This document shows, one piece after another, positions 26,893 through 35,851 of a DNA stretch of 64,000 nt; positions within the stretch are counted from its first letter, which is position 1; every line of letters starts with the position of its first letter. The DNA is from DOZZ01 sp963792655. GTDB taxonomy: Bacteria > Acidobacteriota > Terriglobia > Bryobacterales > Bryobacteraceae. Position numbers and translations under genes: made by a program. Where the stretch lies: positions 248,001 through 312,000 of the forward strand of contig CAWBWU010000004.1 in assembly GCA_963792655.1 (NCBI GenBank), given 5' to 3'. The notes below the pieces were generated by a model, which did no database searches, was not told where the DNA came from, and was given only the letters and a program-made list of their open reading frames with translations.

Positions 26893-27120
26893 CTAGACCG
26901 AAACGCGTTTGCCGACGCGCTGTTTCGCGTACTTCTTCTCGAACTTGTCTACGCGACCGGCGGTGTCAATCAGCTTTTGCTTGCCCGTGAAAAAGGGATG
27001 GCAGCTCGAACAAATTTCGACATGGATGTCGGCTTTGTTCGTGGTGCGGGTGGTGAACGTCGAACCGCAAGCGCACTTGACGGCCCGTTCTTCGTATTGA
27101 GGGTGAATTCCGGCTTTCAT
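26893..27120 (-). CDS. rpmE: 50S ribosomal protein L31
   Basis: A 75-residue L31 of the zinc-binding (C+) type: Cys16 and Cys18 (KCACGS) with Cys37 and Cys40 (EICSSCHPFF), plus KAGIHPQYEERAVKC and the HPFFTGKQKLIDTAGRVDKF signature. L31 sits at the 50S central protuberance and bridges to 30S. Start ATG 27120 has AAAGGAA 5 bases upstream. It is preceded by a long structured leader with its own promoter, which suggests post-transcriptional control. Confidence 0.95.
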   Translation of the reverse strand: MKAGIHPQYEERAVKCACGSTFTTRTTNKADIHVEICSSCHPFFTGKQKLIDTAGRVDKFEKKYAKQRVGKRVSV

Positions 27121-27373
27121 GGGGATTCCTTTTACTATAACAAATGCAAACCCCGCCGGTTCTCGCGAACGGGCGGGGCATTGTCGCCTTCGATAAAGCC
27201 TGAGGCAGTTGCACTTCGTATTAACAACGAAGCGACCGGTCCACAGGAACGTAACTTCCCGTCACTGAGCGGCGGGTAAAAGCTACGGTAGAACGGTCGA
27301 CCTTAGGAGTCGGCCACCTCGTTGGTTTTACTTCCATCTGACATTAGATTGGACCACCTCCTTCTTCAGTGAT
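27121..27373 (-). ncRNA. Structured RNA leader (or separate small RNA) upstream of rpmE
   Basis: The predicted transcript starts at A27373. Helix P1 pairs TCACTGA at the very 5' end (27366-27372) with TCAGTGA (27262-27268), 7 bp. P2 pairs GGAGGTGGTC (27352-27361), which contains a near-perfect Shine-Dalgarno, with GGCCGACTCC (27306-27315): 4 bp, a G.A mismatch, then 5 bp. P4 is CTTCGT/ACGAAG (27214-27232). P5 is CCCCGCC/GGCGGGG with an inner GTTC/GAAC stem and GCGA tetraloop (27151-27178), then TTTGCATTTG, about 30 bases before rpmE. It could be an L31 autoregulatory leader or an independent RNA. I do not recognise the family. Confidence 0.55.
27303..27344 (-). CDS. Possible 13-codon leader peptide
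   Basis: ATG at 27344 follows AAGGAGGTGG (27354-27363), the strongest Shine-Dalgarno in the window, at about 9-10 bases. The peptide is MSDGSKTNEVADS then TAA. Its last four codons form the strand that pairs with the Shine-Dalgarno in helix P2. After the TAA the same frame stays open for 55 codons (to TAG at 27135-27137), through the structured segment, which may be chance. Confidence 0.4.
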   Translation of the reverse strand: MSDGSKTNEVADS

Positions 27374-27379
27374 GACTTC

Positions 27380-27408
27380 AATCTAATCCTGAACCGGAAA
27401 GCTGTCAA
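27380..27408 (-). promoter_or_regulatory. Sigma-70-type promoter of the rpmE leader RNA
   Basis: On the minus strand: TTGACA (27403-27408), a 17-base spacer, TAGATT (27380-27385). The predicted start at 27373 coincides with the 5' end of helix P1. A 9-bp inverted repeat (ATTAGATTG at 27379-27387 on minus, CAATCTAAT at 27343-27351) overlaps the -10 and could be an operator. Confidence 0.75.
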
Positions 27409-27492
27409 GTGGCGTTTTCCATAAAACACATATAAATCCTGCCATATGGTATGAGCACGTAAGCTGATATCTACAGATCGTAGAGCGGGCGT

Positions 27493-28707
27493 ATGAGTGC
27501 GAGACCCAGCAGGCGTGGCCTTACACTGAAGAATCTACTCGTGATTCGTCTGCTTTCATTTGCGGGTCCTCGCGCCGCGTTCAGCGGTTTCATTGTGTCG
27601 GGCTTTCTTTTCGCTTTGCCAGGAGCACTTCTTCCGGTCTGGGATTTTCATCTGAGCAGCGCGTACGCTGTGGCCGGGACCTTCTTTCTGATGCTCGTCA
27701 GCGGGCTGGTTATTGCGTCCGCGCTGGCACGTCACGTCTTCCCCCGATACTCGATCCGGCACGTTCTCTTCACAGGCGCGGCGATCGCCACAACCGTCCT
27801 GTTCGGTATGGCGCTCCTGCCGGTGAACGCGAACGTGGCATGGCGGATGGCCGGCATGCTCCTGCTCGGCTTCGCTGCGGGCGCCATCAATCGGGGTTTG
27901 TTTCAGGCGCTGCTTCCGTTTTATGACGCGGAACCGGCAAAGGTCATTACTGCCGCGGGCATCTGCTTCGGAGCGGGTTCGTTGACCGCATCGCTTCTGG
28001 TCGCGATGACTTATGCTCCTGACTCGTACCTTCCCTCGTTATTACTTGCCTTCGTTCCGCTAACTTATGCGCTTTACTCGGCACGAACATCCCTTCCCAC
28101 CGATCCGGGCGACCAGCCAGTCTGGATCCATGCAGCGCGCCAGTGGCGCACGTTGGGTGCGGTGGTGTTCGCGTTATTGCTCTTCTTCCAGTTTGCGAAC
28201 GAGTGGTCGATCGCCGGCTGGCTTCCCCTTTATTTAATTGCCCGCCTGGGGCTGAGTCCGGCGAAAGCATTATGGCTGCTCGGGCTCTACTGGTTTGCGC
28301 TCACTACCGGACGCGTGGCCATGACTTACGTGACGCGCTTGCTGCGCCCGTCGCGTGTCTTGTTCGGTAGCGCGACGTCGGCACTGTTCGGGTGCCTGAT
28401 TTTGGTGATGACGGACAATCCGTTCGGTGCGGTGATGGGCATCCTGTTTCTCGGTGGTGGCTTCGCATCGATCTATCCACTGGTGGCGGCACGCATCGGC
28501 AAGCGTTTTCCTGACTACCATCCGGGATTTTTCAATGGCGTGTTCTCGCTCGCACTGACCGGCGGTATGCTGGCTCCCTGGATGCTTGGTCTACTTGCTG
28601 CACAACATGGAATGCGCGTTGTGATTCTGATGCCTGCACTCGGCACATGCATGGTGGTGATGCTGCTGCTTGTGCTCTGGCTGGAGAGCCGCGTGACAGG
28701 GCGATGA
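27493..28707 (+). CDS. Major facilitator superfamily transporter
   Basis: A 404-residue membrane protein with about 12 transmembrane helices, for example FIVSGFLFALPGALLPVW, VAGTFFLMLVSGLVIASAL and FGAVMGILFLGGGFASIYPLV. The layout is that of FucP/YfkF-like MFS permeases, with a cytosolic loop between helices 6 and 7 (SARTSLPTDPGDQPVW). Cargo is not evident. It overlaps the dacB start (ATGA), so it may carry a cell-wall or sugar metabolite, but that is only context. Confidence 0.82.
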   Translation: MSARPSRRGLTLKNLLVIRLLSFAGPRAAFSGFIVSGFLFALPGALLPVWDFHLSSAYAVAGTFFLMLVSGLVIASALARHVFPRYSIRHVLFTGAAIATTVLFGMALLPVNANVAWRMAGMLLLGFAAGAINRGLFQALLPFYDAEPAKVITAAGICFGAGSLTASLLVAMTYAPDSYLPSLLLAFVPLTYALYSARTSLPTDPGDQPVWIHAARQWRTLGAVVFALLLFFQFANEWSIAGWLPLYLIARLGLSPAKALWLLGLYWFALTTGRVAMTYVTRLLRPSRVLFGSATSALFGCLILVMTDNPFGAVMGILFLGGGFASIYPLVAARIGKRFPDYHPGFFNGVFSLALTGGMLAPWMLGLLAAQHGMRVVILMPALGTCMVVMLLLVLWLESRVTGR

Positions 28708-30090
28708 AACTTCTCTGCTGTGTTCTGACAACGGCAGTGCTCGCGACGGCCGCGCCGCTCGCAAAGAGTATCCAGGCGATTACTTCATCAACAGCCGCAG
28801 CTCGTGGGGCCGAGTGGGGATTGGAACTCGCCGACAGCCATACCGGAAAAATTCTTTACTCCTACAACTCGCACAAACTTTTCACTCCCGCCTCCAACGT
28901 AAAGTTATTGACCACTGCTTTTGCGCTGACGAAGTTAGGTCCAACGTTTACAGTCGAGACCAAAGTGGTTCGTGAGGGCGCGAGCCTGGTGCTCTATGGC
29001 GCGGGTGACGCGAACTTATCGGGTCGCGCGATTCCCTATGACCCACATGACAAGCCCACGGAGCCGTTGCGCGCTATCGAAGCACTCGCGACGAAGATCG
29101 CCGCCACGGGTATCACGTCAATCGAAGGGGACGTCATCGGCGACGACACTGCCTTCGAATACGATCCGATCCCTGGCGGCTGGAGTTACGAAGATGCAAT
29201 CGATGACGATGGCGCACCGGTCAGCGCTCTGTGTATCAACGACAACGTCGTGAAGCTGCGCATCAATGCTGCTGGCGCTACGTTCGAGCCGGACGTCCCG
29301 GTGTTCGACATTGTCAATGAAGTACATGCCGGTGACGTCAATCAAGTCAAGCTGTTCCGCGAGCCCGGTTCCTATCGCCTGCTGATCACCGGCACGCTCA
29401 CTCCGAACGCCGTGCACGAGGAAGCATTATCTGTGGGCGACCCCGCGCGTTTTGCAGCCTTGGCGTTGAAGGGCGCGCTGATTCGTCATGGAGTCGCCGT
29501 TCGCGGCAATGCAATCGCGCGCCATCGCTATGCCGGAGAACCGCAAACGGCACCGGTCACGTCGCCCGTCCTGGCATCGGTGACGTCCGCGCCATTGATG
29601 GAAGACCATGCGGATCACCGACAAGGTCAGCCAGAATCTTCACGCCGAAATTTTGCTCCGAGAGCTCGGGCAGGGAAGCCTCACTGCCGGACTCGCGGCG
29701 ATGAAAGAGTTTCTGCTCAGCATGAGCATTGCGCCAGAAGAGTTTGATCTGCATGACGGCTCGGGCCTCGCTCGCAACGATCTGATCACGCCCGATGCGC
29801 TGGTGCGCTTGTTGCGCGCGATGGATGCGTCGCCACAAAGCGAAGCATGGCGATCGCTGCTGCCCGTGTCGGGAACGGATGGCTCACTGCACGAGCGGCT
29901 CGCCGGCAAAGCAGCAGGCAAGGTGTGGGCAAAGACCGGGTCGCTTACGCATGTCAGCGCGCTCTCCGGTTATTTGCGTAACCGGCGCGGTGACGACCTG
30001 ACCTTTTCGATTTTGGTGAACCACTTCAACGGCAAGACGGCCGAGATGCGCGCGCTCATCGACAAAGCGGTCCTGCTGATGATGCAATAG
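28704..30090 (+). CDS. dacB: D-alanyl-D-alanine carboxypeptidase/endopeptidase (PBP4 type), frameshifted
   Basis: ATG 28704 overlaps the MFS stop. A signal-like N-terminus is followed by the active-site SxxK as S64-NVK67 (TPASNVKLL), the long PBP4 insert domain (GDVIGDDTAFEYDPIPGGWSYEDA region), then a frame break near 29605 just before the SxN motif (KVSQNLHAE) and the KTG motif (WAKTGSLTHV). Total about 460 residues, normal for PBP4/DacB. It trims peptidoglycan stem peptides and cross-links in the periplasm. All three catalytic motifs survive, so a sequence error is likely. Confidence 0.88.
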
Positions 30091-30094
30091 AGAG

Positions 30095-30322
30095 ATGCCG
30101 ATATTCGAATACCAATGCCAGTCGTGCGGCGACAAGTTTGAGAAGCTGGTGCGGCGCACCGAAGAAGCTGTGGCAGCAGGCTGCCCATCGTGCGGTGAGC
30201 ATCATCTGGAACAGCAGTACTCCACCTTCGCGGCCCGCGCACAGGCTGGTAGCACTGCGCCCCAGAGCGGCGGTTGCCCGAGCGGGATGTGCCAGACGCC
30301 GGGAATGTGCGGCCGGAACTAA
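30095..30322 (+). CDS. FmdB-family zinc-ribbon protein
   Basis: A 75-residue protein with the FmdB/CxxC_CXXC_SSSS zinc ribbon: PIFEYQCQSCGDKFE (Cys8, Cys11) and AGCPSCG (Cys30, Cys33). The Gly/Ser-rich tail ends in extra cysteines (GGCPSGMCQTPGMC), frequent in this family. FmdB was named as a putative regulator of formamidase; the real function is unknown. It lies 4 bases after dacB and 2 bases before the malate synthase start. Confidence 0.85.
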   Translation: MPIFEYQCQSCGDKFEKLVRRTEEAVAAGCPSCGEHHLEQQYSTFAARAQAGSTAPQSGGCPSGMCQTPGMCGRN

Positions 30323-30324
30323 GC

Positions 30325-31804
30325 GTGAGTTCCGAACAAAGAATCCTCACCCCTGCGGCGAAAGATTTTCTTGTTGCGCTGCACGAGAAGTTCGATAAGC
30401 GGCGCCGAGAGCTGTTGGGCTTGCGTCAAGAGCGTCAGTTACGCTTGGACGCCGGCGAGCTTCCGGACTTCCTCGCCGAAACAGCCGGCGTGCGCAACAG
30501 TGCATGGAAGGTCGCGCCGATCCCGCCGGATCTGCTCGACCGCCGCGTCGAGATCACCGGCCCGGTCGATCGCAAGATGATCATCAACGCGTTGAACTCC
30601 GGCGCGAATGTGTTCATGGCGGATTTCGAAGATGCGAATTCGCCGACATGGTCGAACGTCATTGAAGGTCAGGCGAACCTGGCGGACGCGATTCGGCGCG
30701 AGATCGGATTCACAAGTCCTGAAGGCAAGAAGTATGAGCTGCAGGAGAAGACCGCGACGCTGTTCGTGCGTCCTCGCGGCTGGCATCTCGAAGAGAAGCA
30801 CTTTCCGGTTGGCGGCGCGCTGATTTCAGGTTCGCTGTTCGACTTCGGTCTGTACCTGTTTCACAACGGCCGCGAGTTGTTGTCGCGAGGCAGTGGCCCT
30901 TACTTCTACTTGCCGAAGCTGGAGAGTCATCTCGAAGCGCGGCTATGGAACGACGTGTTTGTGTTCGCCCAGGATCAGCTCGGGCTGCCGCAGGGTTCAA
31001 TTCGCGCGACAGTGTTGATCGAAACGATTGTCGCGGCATTCGAGATGGACGAAATTCTTTTTGAGCTGCGCGATCACTCGGCTGGGTTGAACTGCGGCCG
31101 ATGGGATTACATCTTCAGCTTTATCAAGAAGTTCCGTAACCATGCCGGACCGCATGCTTCCGGACCGTGCGCAGGTCACGATGGACAAGGCATTTCTGAA
31201 AGCCTATGTCGACCTGCTGATTCAGACTTGTCATCGTCGCGGCATTCACGCGATGGGCGGTATGGCCGCGCAGATTCCCATCAAGAACGACCCCGAAGCG
31301 AATGACCGCGCGCTCGAAAAAGTGCGGCTCGATAAACTGCGGGAAGTGAAAGCAGGTCACGACGGCACGTGGGTGGCGCATCCCGCGCTGGTTCCGGTCG
31401 CGGATCAGGTGTTCGACAAACCGAATCAACTCAGCGTCATGCGTGAAGAGGTGAAGGTCACGCGCGATCAACTGCTGGAAATCCCGCCGGGTCAGATTAC
31501 GCGCGAGGGGCTTCGTCTGAACATCGACGTCGGTATTCAGTATCTCGACGCATGGTTGAAAGGCAGCGGCGCGGTGCCGATCTACAACCTGATGGAAGAT
31601 GCGGCGACCGCAGAGATCTGCCGAGCCCAAATCTGGCAGTGGTCTCACTACGGAGCGAAGCTAGCCGATGGCGAGACGGTTACGACGGACCTGGTGCGCA
31701 GCATGATTCCGCAGACCAGCGTCGCCGCCGAGCTCTTCACAAAGCTTGTGACCGCCGCGGAGTTCGAGGATTTTTTGACGCTGGGCGCTTACCAGTTGCT
31801 CTGA
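30325..31804 (+). CDS. aceB: Malate synthase A, frameshifted
   Basis: GTG 30325 is chosen; the frame extends upstream into FmdB. The family text includes VEITGPVDRKMIINALNSGANVFMADFEDANSPTW, the catalytic PRGWHLEEKH, and GPYFYLPKLESHLEARLW, ATVLIETIVAAFEMDEIL, GLNCGRWDYIFSFIKKF. A single slip near 31138 then leads to MGGMAAQIPIKNDP, SVMREEVKVTRDQLL, and IYNLMEDAATAEICRAQIWQW. It condenses acetyl-CoA with glyoxylate to malate, the second glyoxylate-shunt step. No isocitrate lyase is in the window. About 493 residues, slightly short of the usual 530. Confidence 0.92.
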
Positions 31805-32184
31805 CCTTTGCCAATCTGGAGATTGGCGTTCCCAAAAGCAGACACTTCGGCTGTGAGTGTGTGAAGCCAGCCGGTGCGCGTCTTTTCAGAAGGTACAACT
31901 CTCCTGTGAGACTGCACTGGGGGGCGCCCCCGGACCTTCTGCGCAAGGCAGAAGCTGGCAGTTGGTAAAAGGTGCAGAAAGCGACTATGGACTACCCAGC
32001 CTACTGAACCGGTGTTTCGCTGGCCTGTCACTTGCGCGTCCGCCACATTCTAAGCACCCGATGGCGGAACTTACTGGAGTGAAGGTAGCAGTGACGGTGC
32101 GTGAGTATGTTTCGACGGACGAGGTAAGTGGTTGAGGGGATGGGTGAAATTGTTTTTGATCGCGATGAATGAAGCCGGGTTCGG
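31805..32184. other. Intergenic region with two hairpin elements
   Basis: I see no convincing gene in this gap between the malate synthase gene and the minus-strand gene at 32185. Directly after the malate synthase stop is a perfect 18-bp palindrome (GCCAATCT/AGATTGGC, 31810-31827) without a T-run, possibly a transcript end. Farther on, CAGAAGGT (31887-31894) and ACCTTCTG (31934-31941) pair around a segment that contains a GGGGG/CCCCC palindrome. Confidence 0.45.
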
Positions 32185-32490
32185 TTAGGACTGTTCTTTT
32201 AGTTGGACGTGGAGGTCGTCGAGTTCGCCGCGGAGCTGGTTCCAGTCTTGTTCGATTTTGGTGCGCTCGGCTTCGCTTTCGATCTCAGCGAGGAAGCGGA
32301 CCAGGTTGGCATAACCGTCTTCAGCCACTTTGCCCCGTTTTTTAGCGGCTTCGGTACGGCCCGCATCGGCCTCGGCCTTGGCTTCGCGGAGGGAGGCGAA
32401 GCAGTTGGCTAGTTCCTGATTTAGATATTCGACACGGCTCGCCTGTGTCTTCGAACGCATGATGTCGAGAGGATCGAGCTGCGGCGTCAT
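32185..32490 (-). CDS. Small helical protein of unknown function
   Basis: A 101-residue, highly charged, wholly helical protein (SRVEYLNQELANCFASLREAKAEADAGRTE, then IEQDWNQLRGELDDLHVQLKEQ). No signal peptide, membrane span or known motif is visible. It may be a coiled-coil accessory protein. It stands alone behind the terminator of the TonB receptor gene. Confidence 0.6.
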   Translation of the reverse strand: MTPQLDPLDIMRSKTQASRVEYLNQELANCFASLREAKAEADAGRTEAAKKRGKVAEDGYANLVRFLAEIESEAERTKIEQDWNQLRGELDDLHVQLKEQS

Positions 32491-32520
32491 TCACAGATCA
32501 TTCTAGGCGAGGCGGCCCGG

Positions 32521-32570
32521 AAACAGAAACCGCCGGTTCCCGCGGCCCGAAGGGCAACGAGAACCGGCGG
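32521..32570 (-). terminator. Rho-independent terminator of the TonB-receptor gene
   Basis: CCGCCGGTTC (32530-32539 and its 10-bp partner GAACCGGCGG at 32561-32570) forms the stem, with inner GCCC/GGGC pairing in the loop. On the minus strand it is followed by TTTCTGTTT. It lies 16 bases after the receptor stop. Confidence 0.8.
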
Positions 32571-32586
32571 CTTTTACCAGAACGGG

Positions 32587-35500
32587 CTAGAACGAGATTC
32601 TGAGCTGCAACCGCAACGTCCGGAAATCCTGATAGGCGCCGAAGTTGTGGTTGGTCGCGGAGAACGCGCTCGAGAGAGTGGTGCCCGGGCCGCCGCCTGC
32701 GCGGTAGCTCGCGCCCGGCAATCCGTAAATCGGATTGTAAGGAGCGTTCTTGTTGCCGGGGTACACGTACTTGTTCACGTCATAGCCGGCAAAGAACTGG
32801 CTGATCGGCAGTACAGCCGAAGAGATCGCACCCGAACGGTTCAACTGGGACGCACGCGAGATCACGGCGTCCTGGTTGAACAGATTCCAGATGTCGATAC
32901 CGATGCGGGCCTTCACGCGTTCCTTGATGCTGAAATCGTGGAACACGGTCAGGTCAGTTTGGGTGTAGACCGGCGTGCGTGGGATGTCGCCGCGGCCCAG
33001 CGGGTAAGTCGGCGCCGAAAGATAGATGAACGTGGTGCTATCATTCGTGCCCTGGTAGACCAACTGGTTAACGCCGATGTTCGTCACGCCGAGCTTAGAC
33101 TTCAGGTCGTAGCTCGCAAACATCTTGAACGTGTTCGGACGGTCCGTACCCAGGAGGCCATAGACGTTCTTCTGGCTGCCGGTTTGATCGAAGTAGTAGT
33201 ACGGCAGATCGAAAGACCGGTTGTTATTGGGGTTCGAACGGCCGGATTCATCCGAGTTCCCTAGACCGGAGTAGTTTCCGTATAAGCGGCTCCAGGTGTA
33301 GCTCGGGATAATTAACAGCTTGCCGATGTTGCCGCGCAGGCGGAACTCCACGGCATCGTACTGCCGGACCGCCGGAGGAACCAGCCAGTTACCGTTGGGC
33401 GTCTTGCCCCCGAACACGGACGAGGTGTCGCGCGTCAGACCCCGGCCGGGGTTGCCGGTCAAGTAGACTTCGTTGTCCTGGCTGTCGAGAACGCCGATGT
33501 CTTCGATAGTCTGCAGCAGGTCTTTGCGCGTGTAACGCACGGACGCGATCAGGCGCGAAGCCAATTGATGTTCGACGTCAGCGCTGAAGTCGCGGGATTC
33601 GTAGGGCTTCAGGTTCGGCTCAATGCCGTCGATCTGGCCCTGTGCGTTGATCGGAATGGTGCGGTTGTCGTAGGAGATGATCTCTTTACCGAGCGTGCCG
33701 GGAGAACCCTTCGACAAGGACAGAACATTCGGACTATCCAAGGTATAGACGTGAGTTACCCAGTATTCGCCGCCGAAGGAGCCGCGCGCCAGGTTGTATT
33801 TGAGCGTGTCGAAGAACAGACCGAAGCTGCCGCTGACTTTCCACTTGCCGTCGCCCAACACATCCCAGGCAAGGCCCAGGCGAGGAGCAATCTTATCGCC
33901 CCAGTTGAAGCTGACGGGGTTGGCTACTTTCACGCCGCCCTGCTCGGCTTTATAGGGAGGCAGGTATTCGTTTTCAAGCCGAATGCCGGCATTGATGGTG
34001 ACGCGCGGTGTGACACGCCAGGTGTCCTGAAAATAGACACCCTGGTTACGGCCGCTGACCTTTGAGTTCAGGCGCACGCCGTCTTCCCATGTGTAGTAGC
34101 CGTACGCTCCCTTGGCGCCCGTGACACTTCCGCGGGTGAAGCTGCCGCCCCAGAAGATGTTGAAGTCGCCGTTGGTGTAGTCGGTCGCCACGTCGTTCGA
34201 TACGCGATTCAGGTCGTACCCAACCTTGAAGCTATGCTGGCCGTGGAAGTTCGCGATCCAGGTGCCGTCGAGGTAGAGGTTATGGCGAGTGGTGATGTCA
34301 CGGAAAGTGGTGAGAGTACTGCTGACGTTGGAGTAGCCGTTGCCACCCGGGGTAGGAACAGGCATGCCGGCCTCTGACGATGCGGTGTTGTACACGACGT
34401 AGGGATCGCCGGGTACGCCGTAGTTGCCGTCTTTGTCATTCAGGTATTTGTAGCCGTAACGGGCGCTTACGGTCAGGCGGGGAGTAACCAGGTAAGTGGC
34501 GCCGCCGTTAACTGCCTGGTACGGGGTCCAGCCGCCAAGGACGCTCTGGTCGTTCGATGGCGCGGCGACGCGAATATCGCGGTTCGGAAGATTTCCGGTG
34601 CGACGCTGCGGAGACCACATCCATGAGCCGTAGAGCTGGAGTTTGTTGGAAGCCGAGTAGTCGAGACGGCTGACTGAGTAGTGGCGCAGCCGGTCTTGTG
34701 TGAAGGTGCGCGCGCCGCTCGCGTAATTGATGGTGCGATCGGTGTGTTCTACTTCAGGATCGTAGCCGATGAAGAAGAAGAGTTTGTCCTTGATGATGCG
34801 GCCGCCGAGAGTAGCGGTCGGATACCAGATGGAGTAGTCGTCTTCTTTCGGCTTGAAAAAGTCGGCAATGCTGGCGCCGAGAGGTGAACGCTGCCAGTAA
34901 CCGCGATCGCTCGCGTTCAAGCCGGAACCGGTGTATTCGGTACCGACCGTTCCATGGAACGCATTCTGACCACTTTTGATCGCGACGTTCACTACGCCGC
35001 CGGTTGCGCCGCCGTATTCGGCGTTGAAACCGCCAGACGAAATTTGCAACTGAGTGATGAAGTCCAGCGGCACCGCGTTGCCAGAGCGAAGAGCGCCGCT
35101 GAGCACGTCGGATACTTCGACGCCGTCGAGGAAGTAGGTGTTCTCGAGCCCACTCGCGCCATCTACAGAGATGCCGCCGACGCCGGCGCTGCCGCCCTTG
35201 ATCTCGGTGCGTACACCAGGAGCAATCGCCAGTATGGAGTTGAAGGTGCGTCCCTTCGAGAGCGTGTCGATGTCGCGCGCTCCCACAGTGGTCTCGTTGG
35301 CAGTCGCCGTCGTGTCGATCTGGACCGCGGTCGTGTTGACCTCTACGGTCTCGCTAACTTGTCCAACTTTGAGTCGCGGGCTAAACGTGACGGGGGTGCC
35401 CAGTTTGACTTCGAGGTCTTGAACCTTTGTAGTGGTGAAACCGGCGGCGGTGACTGTCACGGTGTACAGTCCAACCGGTAGGGCCGATGCGGTGTATTCA

Positions 35501-35712
35501 CCGCTGCCGCCTGTGACGACTTCAATTCCACGGGGAAGTCGTTCGCCAATGAAAGTTACGGTGGCGTTAGGAATAGCGCCACCTGACGCGTCGGTAACGG
35601 TCCCAACGACGGTGCCGAAGTTTTCCTGGCCAAACGCGGTAAAGGCCAGTAACAGAAGCACCGCTAGAACCGAGTAAGCCCTCGAAATACTAGAGACTGC
35701 ACTTGTTTTCAT
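32587..35712 (-). CDS. Oar-like TonB-dependent receptor
   Basis: ATG 35712 is chosen: AGAGGAG lies 5 bases upstream and a signal peptide follows (AYSVLAVLLLLAFTAFGQ); an upstream ATG adds 22 residues without support. The 1,041-residue protein has an N-terminal carboxypeptidase-regulatory-like beta-sandwich (GTVVGTVTDASGGAIPNATV), a plug (TTVGARDIDTLSKGRTFNS, DFITQLQISSGGFNAEYGG, GGVVNVAIKSGQNAFHG) and a long barrel ending LRLQLRISF. Such receptors import oligosaccharides or bind surface ligands, powered by TonB/ExbBD. The aldose epimerase upstream on the same strand suggests a sugar ligand (inference). Confidence 0.92.
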   Translation of the reverse strand: MKTSAVSSISRAYSVLAVLLLLAFTAFGQENFGTVVGTVTDASGGAIPNATVTFIGERLPRGIEVVTGGSGEYTASALPVGLYTVTVTAAGFTTTKVQDLEVKLGTPVTFSPRLKVGQVSETVEVNTTAVQIDTTATANETTVGARDIDTLSKGRTFNSILAIAPGVRTEIKGGSAGVGGISVDGASGLENTYFLDGVEVSDVLSGALRSGNAVPLDFITQLQISSGGFNAEYGGATGGVVNVAIKSGQNAFHGTVGTEYTGSGLNASDRGYWQRSPLGASIADFFKPKEDDYSIWYPTATLGGRIIKDKLFFFIGYDPEVEHTDRTINYASGARTFTQDRLRHYSVSRLDYSASNKLQLYGSWMWSPQRRTGNLPNRDIRVAAPSNDQSVLGGWTPYQAVNGGATYLVTPRLTVSARYGYKYLNDKDGNYGVPGDPYVVYNTASSEAGMPVPTPGGNGYSNVSSTLTTFRDITTRHNLYLDGTWIANFHGQHSFKVGYDLNRVSNDVATDYTNGDFNIFWGGSFTRGSVTGAKGAYGYYTWEDGVRLNSKVSGRNQGVYFQDTWRVTPRVTINAGIRLENEYLPPYKAEQGGVKVANPVSFNWGDKIAPRLGLAWDVLGDGKWKVSGSFGLFFDTLKYNLARGSFGGEYWVTHVYTLDSPNVLSLSKGSPGTLGKEIISYDNRTIPINAQGQIDGIEPNLKPYESRDFSADVEHQLASRLIASVRYTRKDLLQTIEDIGVLDSQDNEVYLTGNPGRGLTRDTSSVFGGKTPNGNWLVPPAVRQYDAVEFRLRGNIGKLLIIPSYTWSRLYGNYSGLGNSDESGRSNPNNNRSFDLPYYYFDQTGSQKNVYGLLGTDRPNTFKMFASYDLKSKLGVTNIGVNQLVYQGTNDSTTFIYLSAPTYPLGRGDIPRTPVYTQTDLTVFHDFSIKERVKARIGIDIWNLFNQDAVISRASQLNRSGAISSAVLPISQFFAGYDVNKYVYPGNKNAPYNPIYGLPGASYRAGGGPGTTLSSAFSATNHNFGAYQDFRTLRLQLRISF

Positions 35713-35851
35713 GTACTCTCCTCTATCGCAACGGGAAAGCAAGACAGAAATGTTTAGCCTTTGTAATCCCCGAGACAATCCAGCAATGTTAGCAAAAGCA
35801 CATTGCGAAGAGTAGAAAAATGTAACCTTACTGATTTAAATACGTAGCGGG

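Noticed and set aside
27352..27363. GGACCACCTCCTT on the plus strand looks like the 16S rRNA 3' end
   Set aside because: Only the last dozen bases resemble it and no rRNA flanks it; it is the complement of a strong Shine-Dalgarno on the minus strand.
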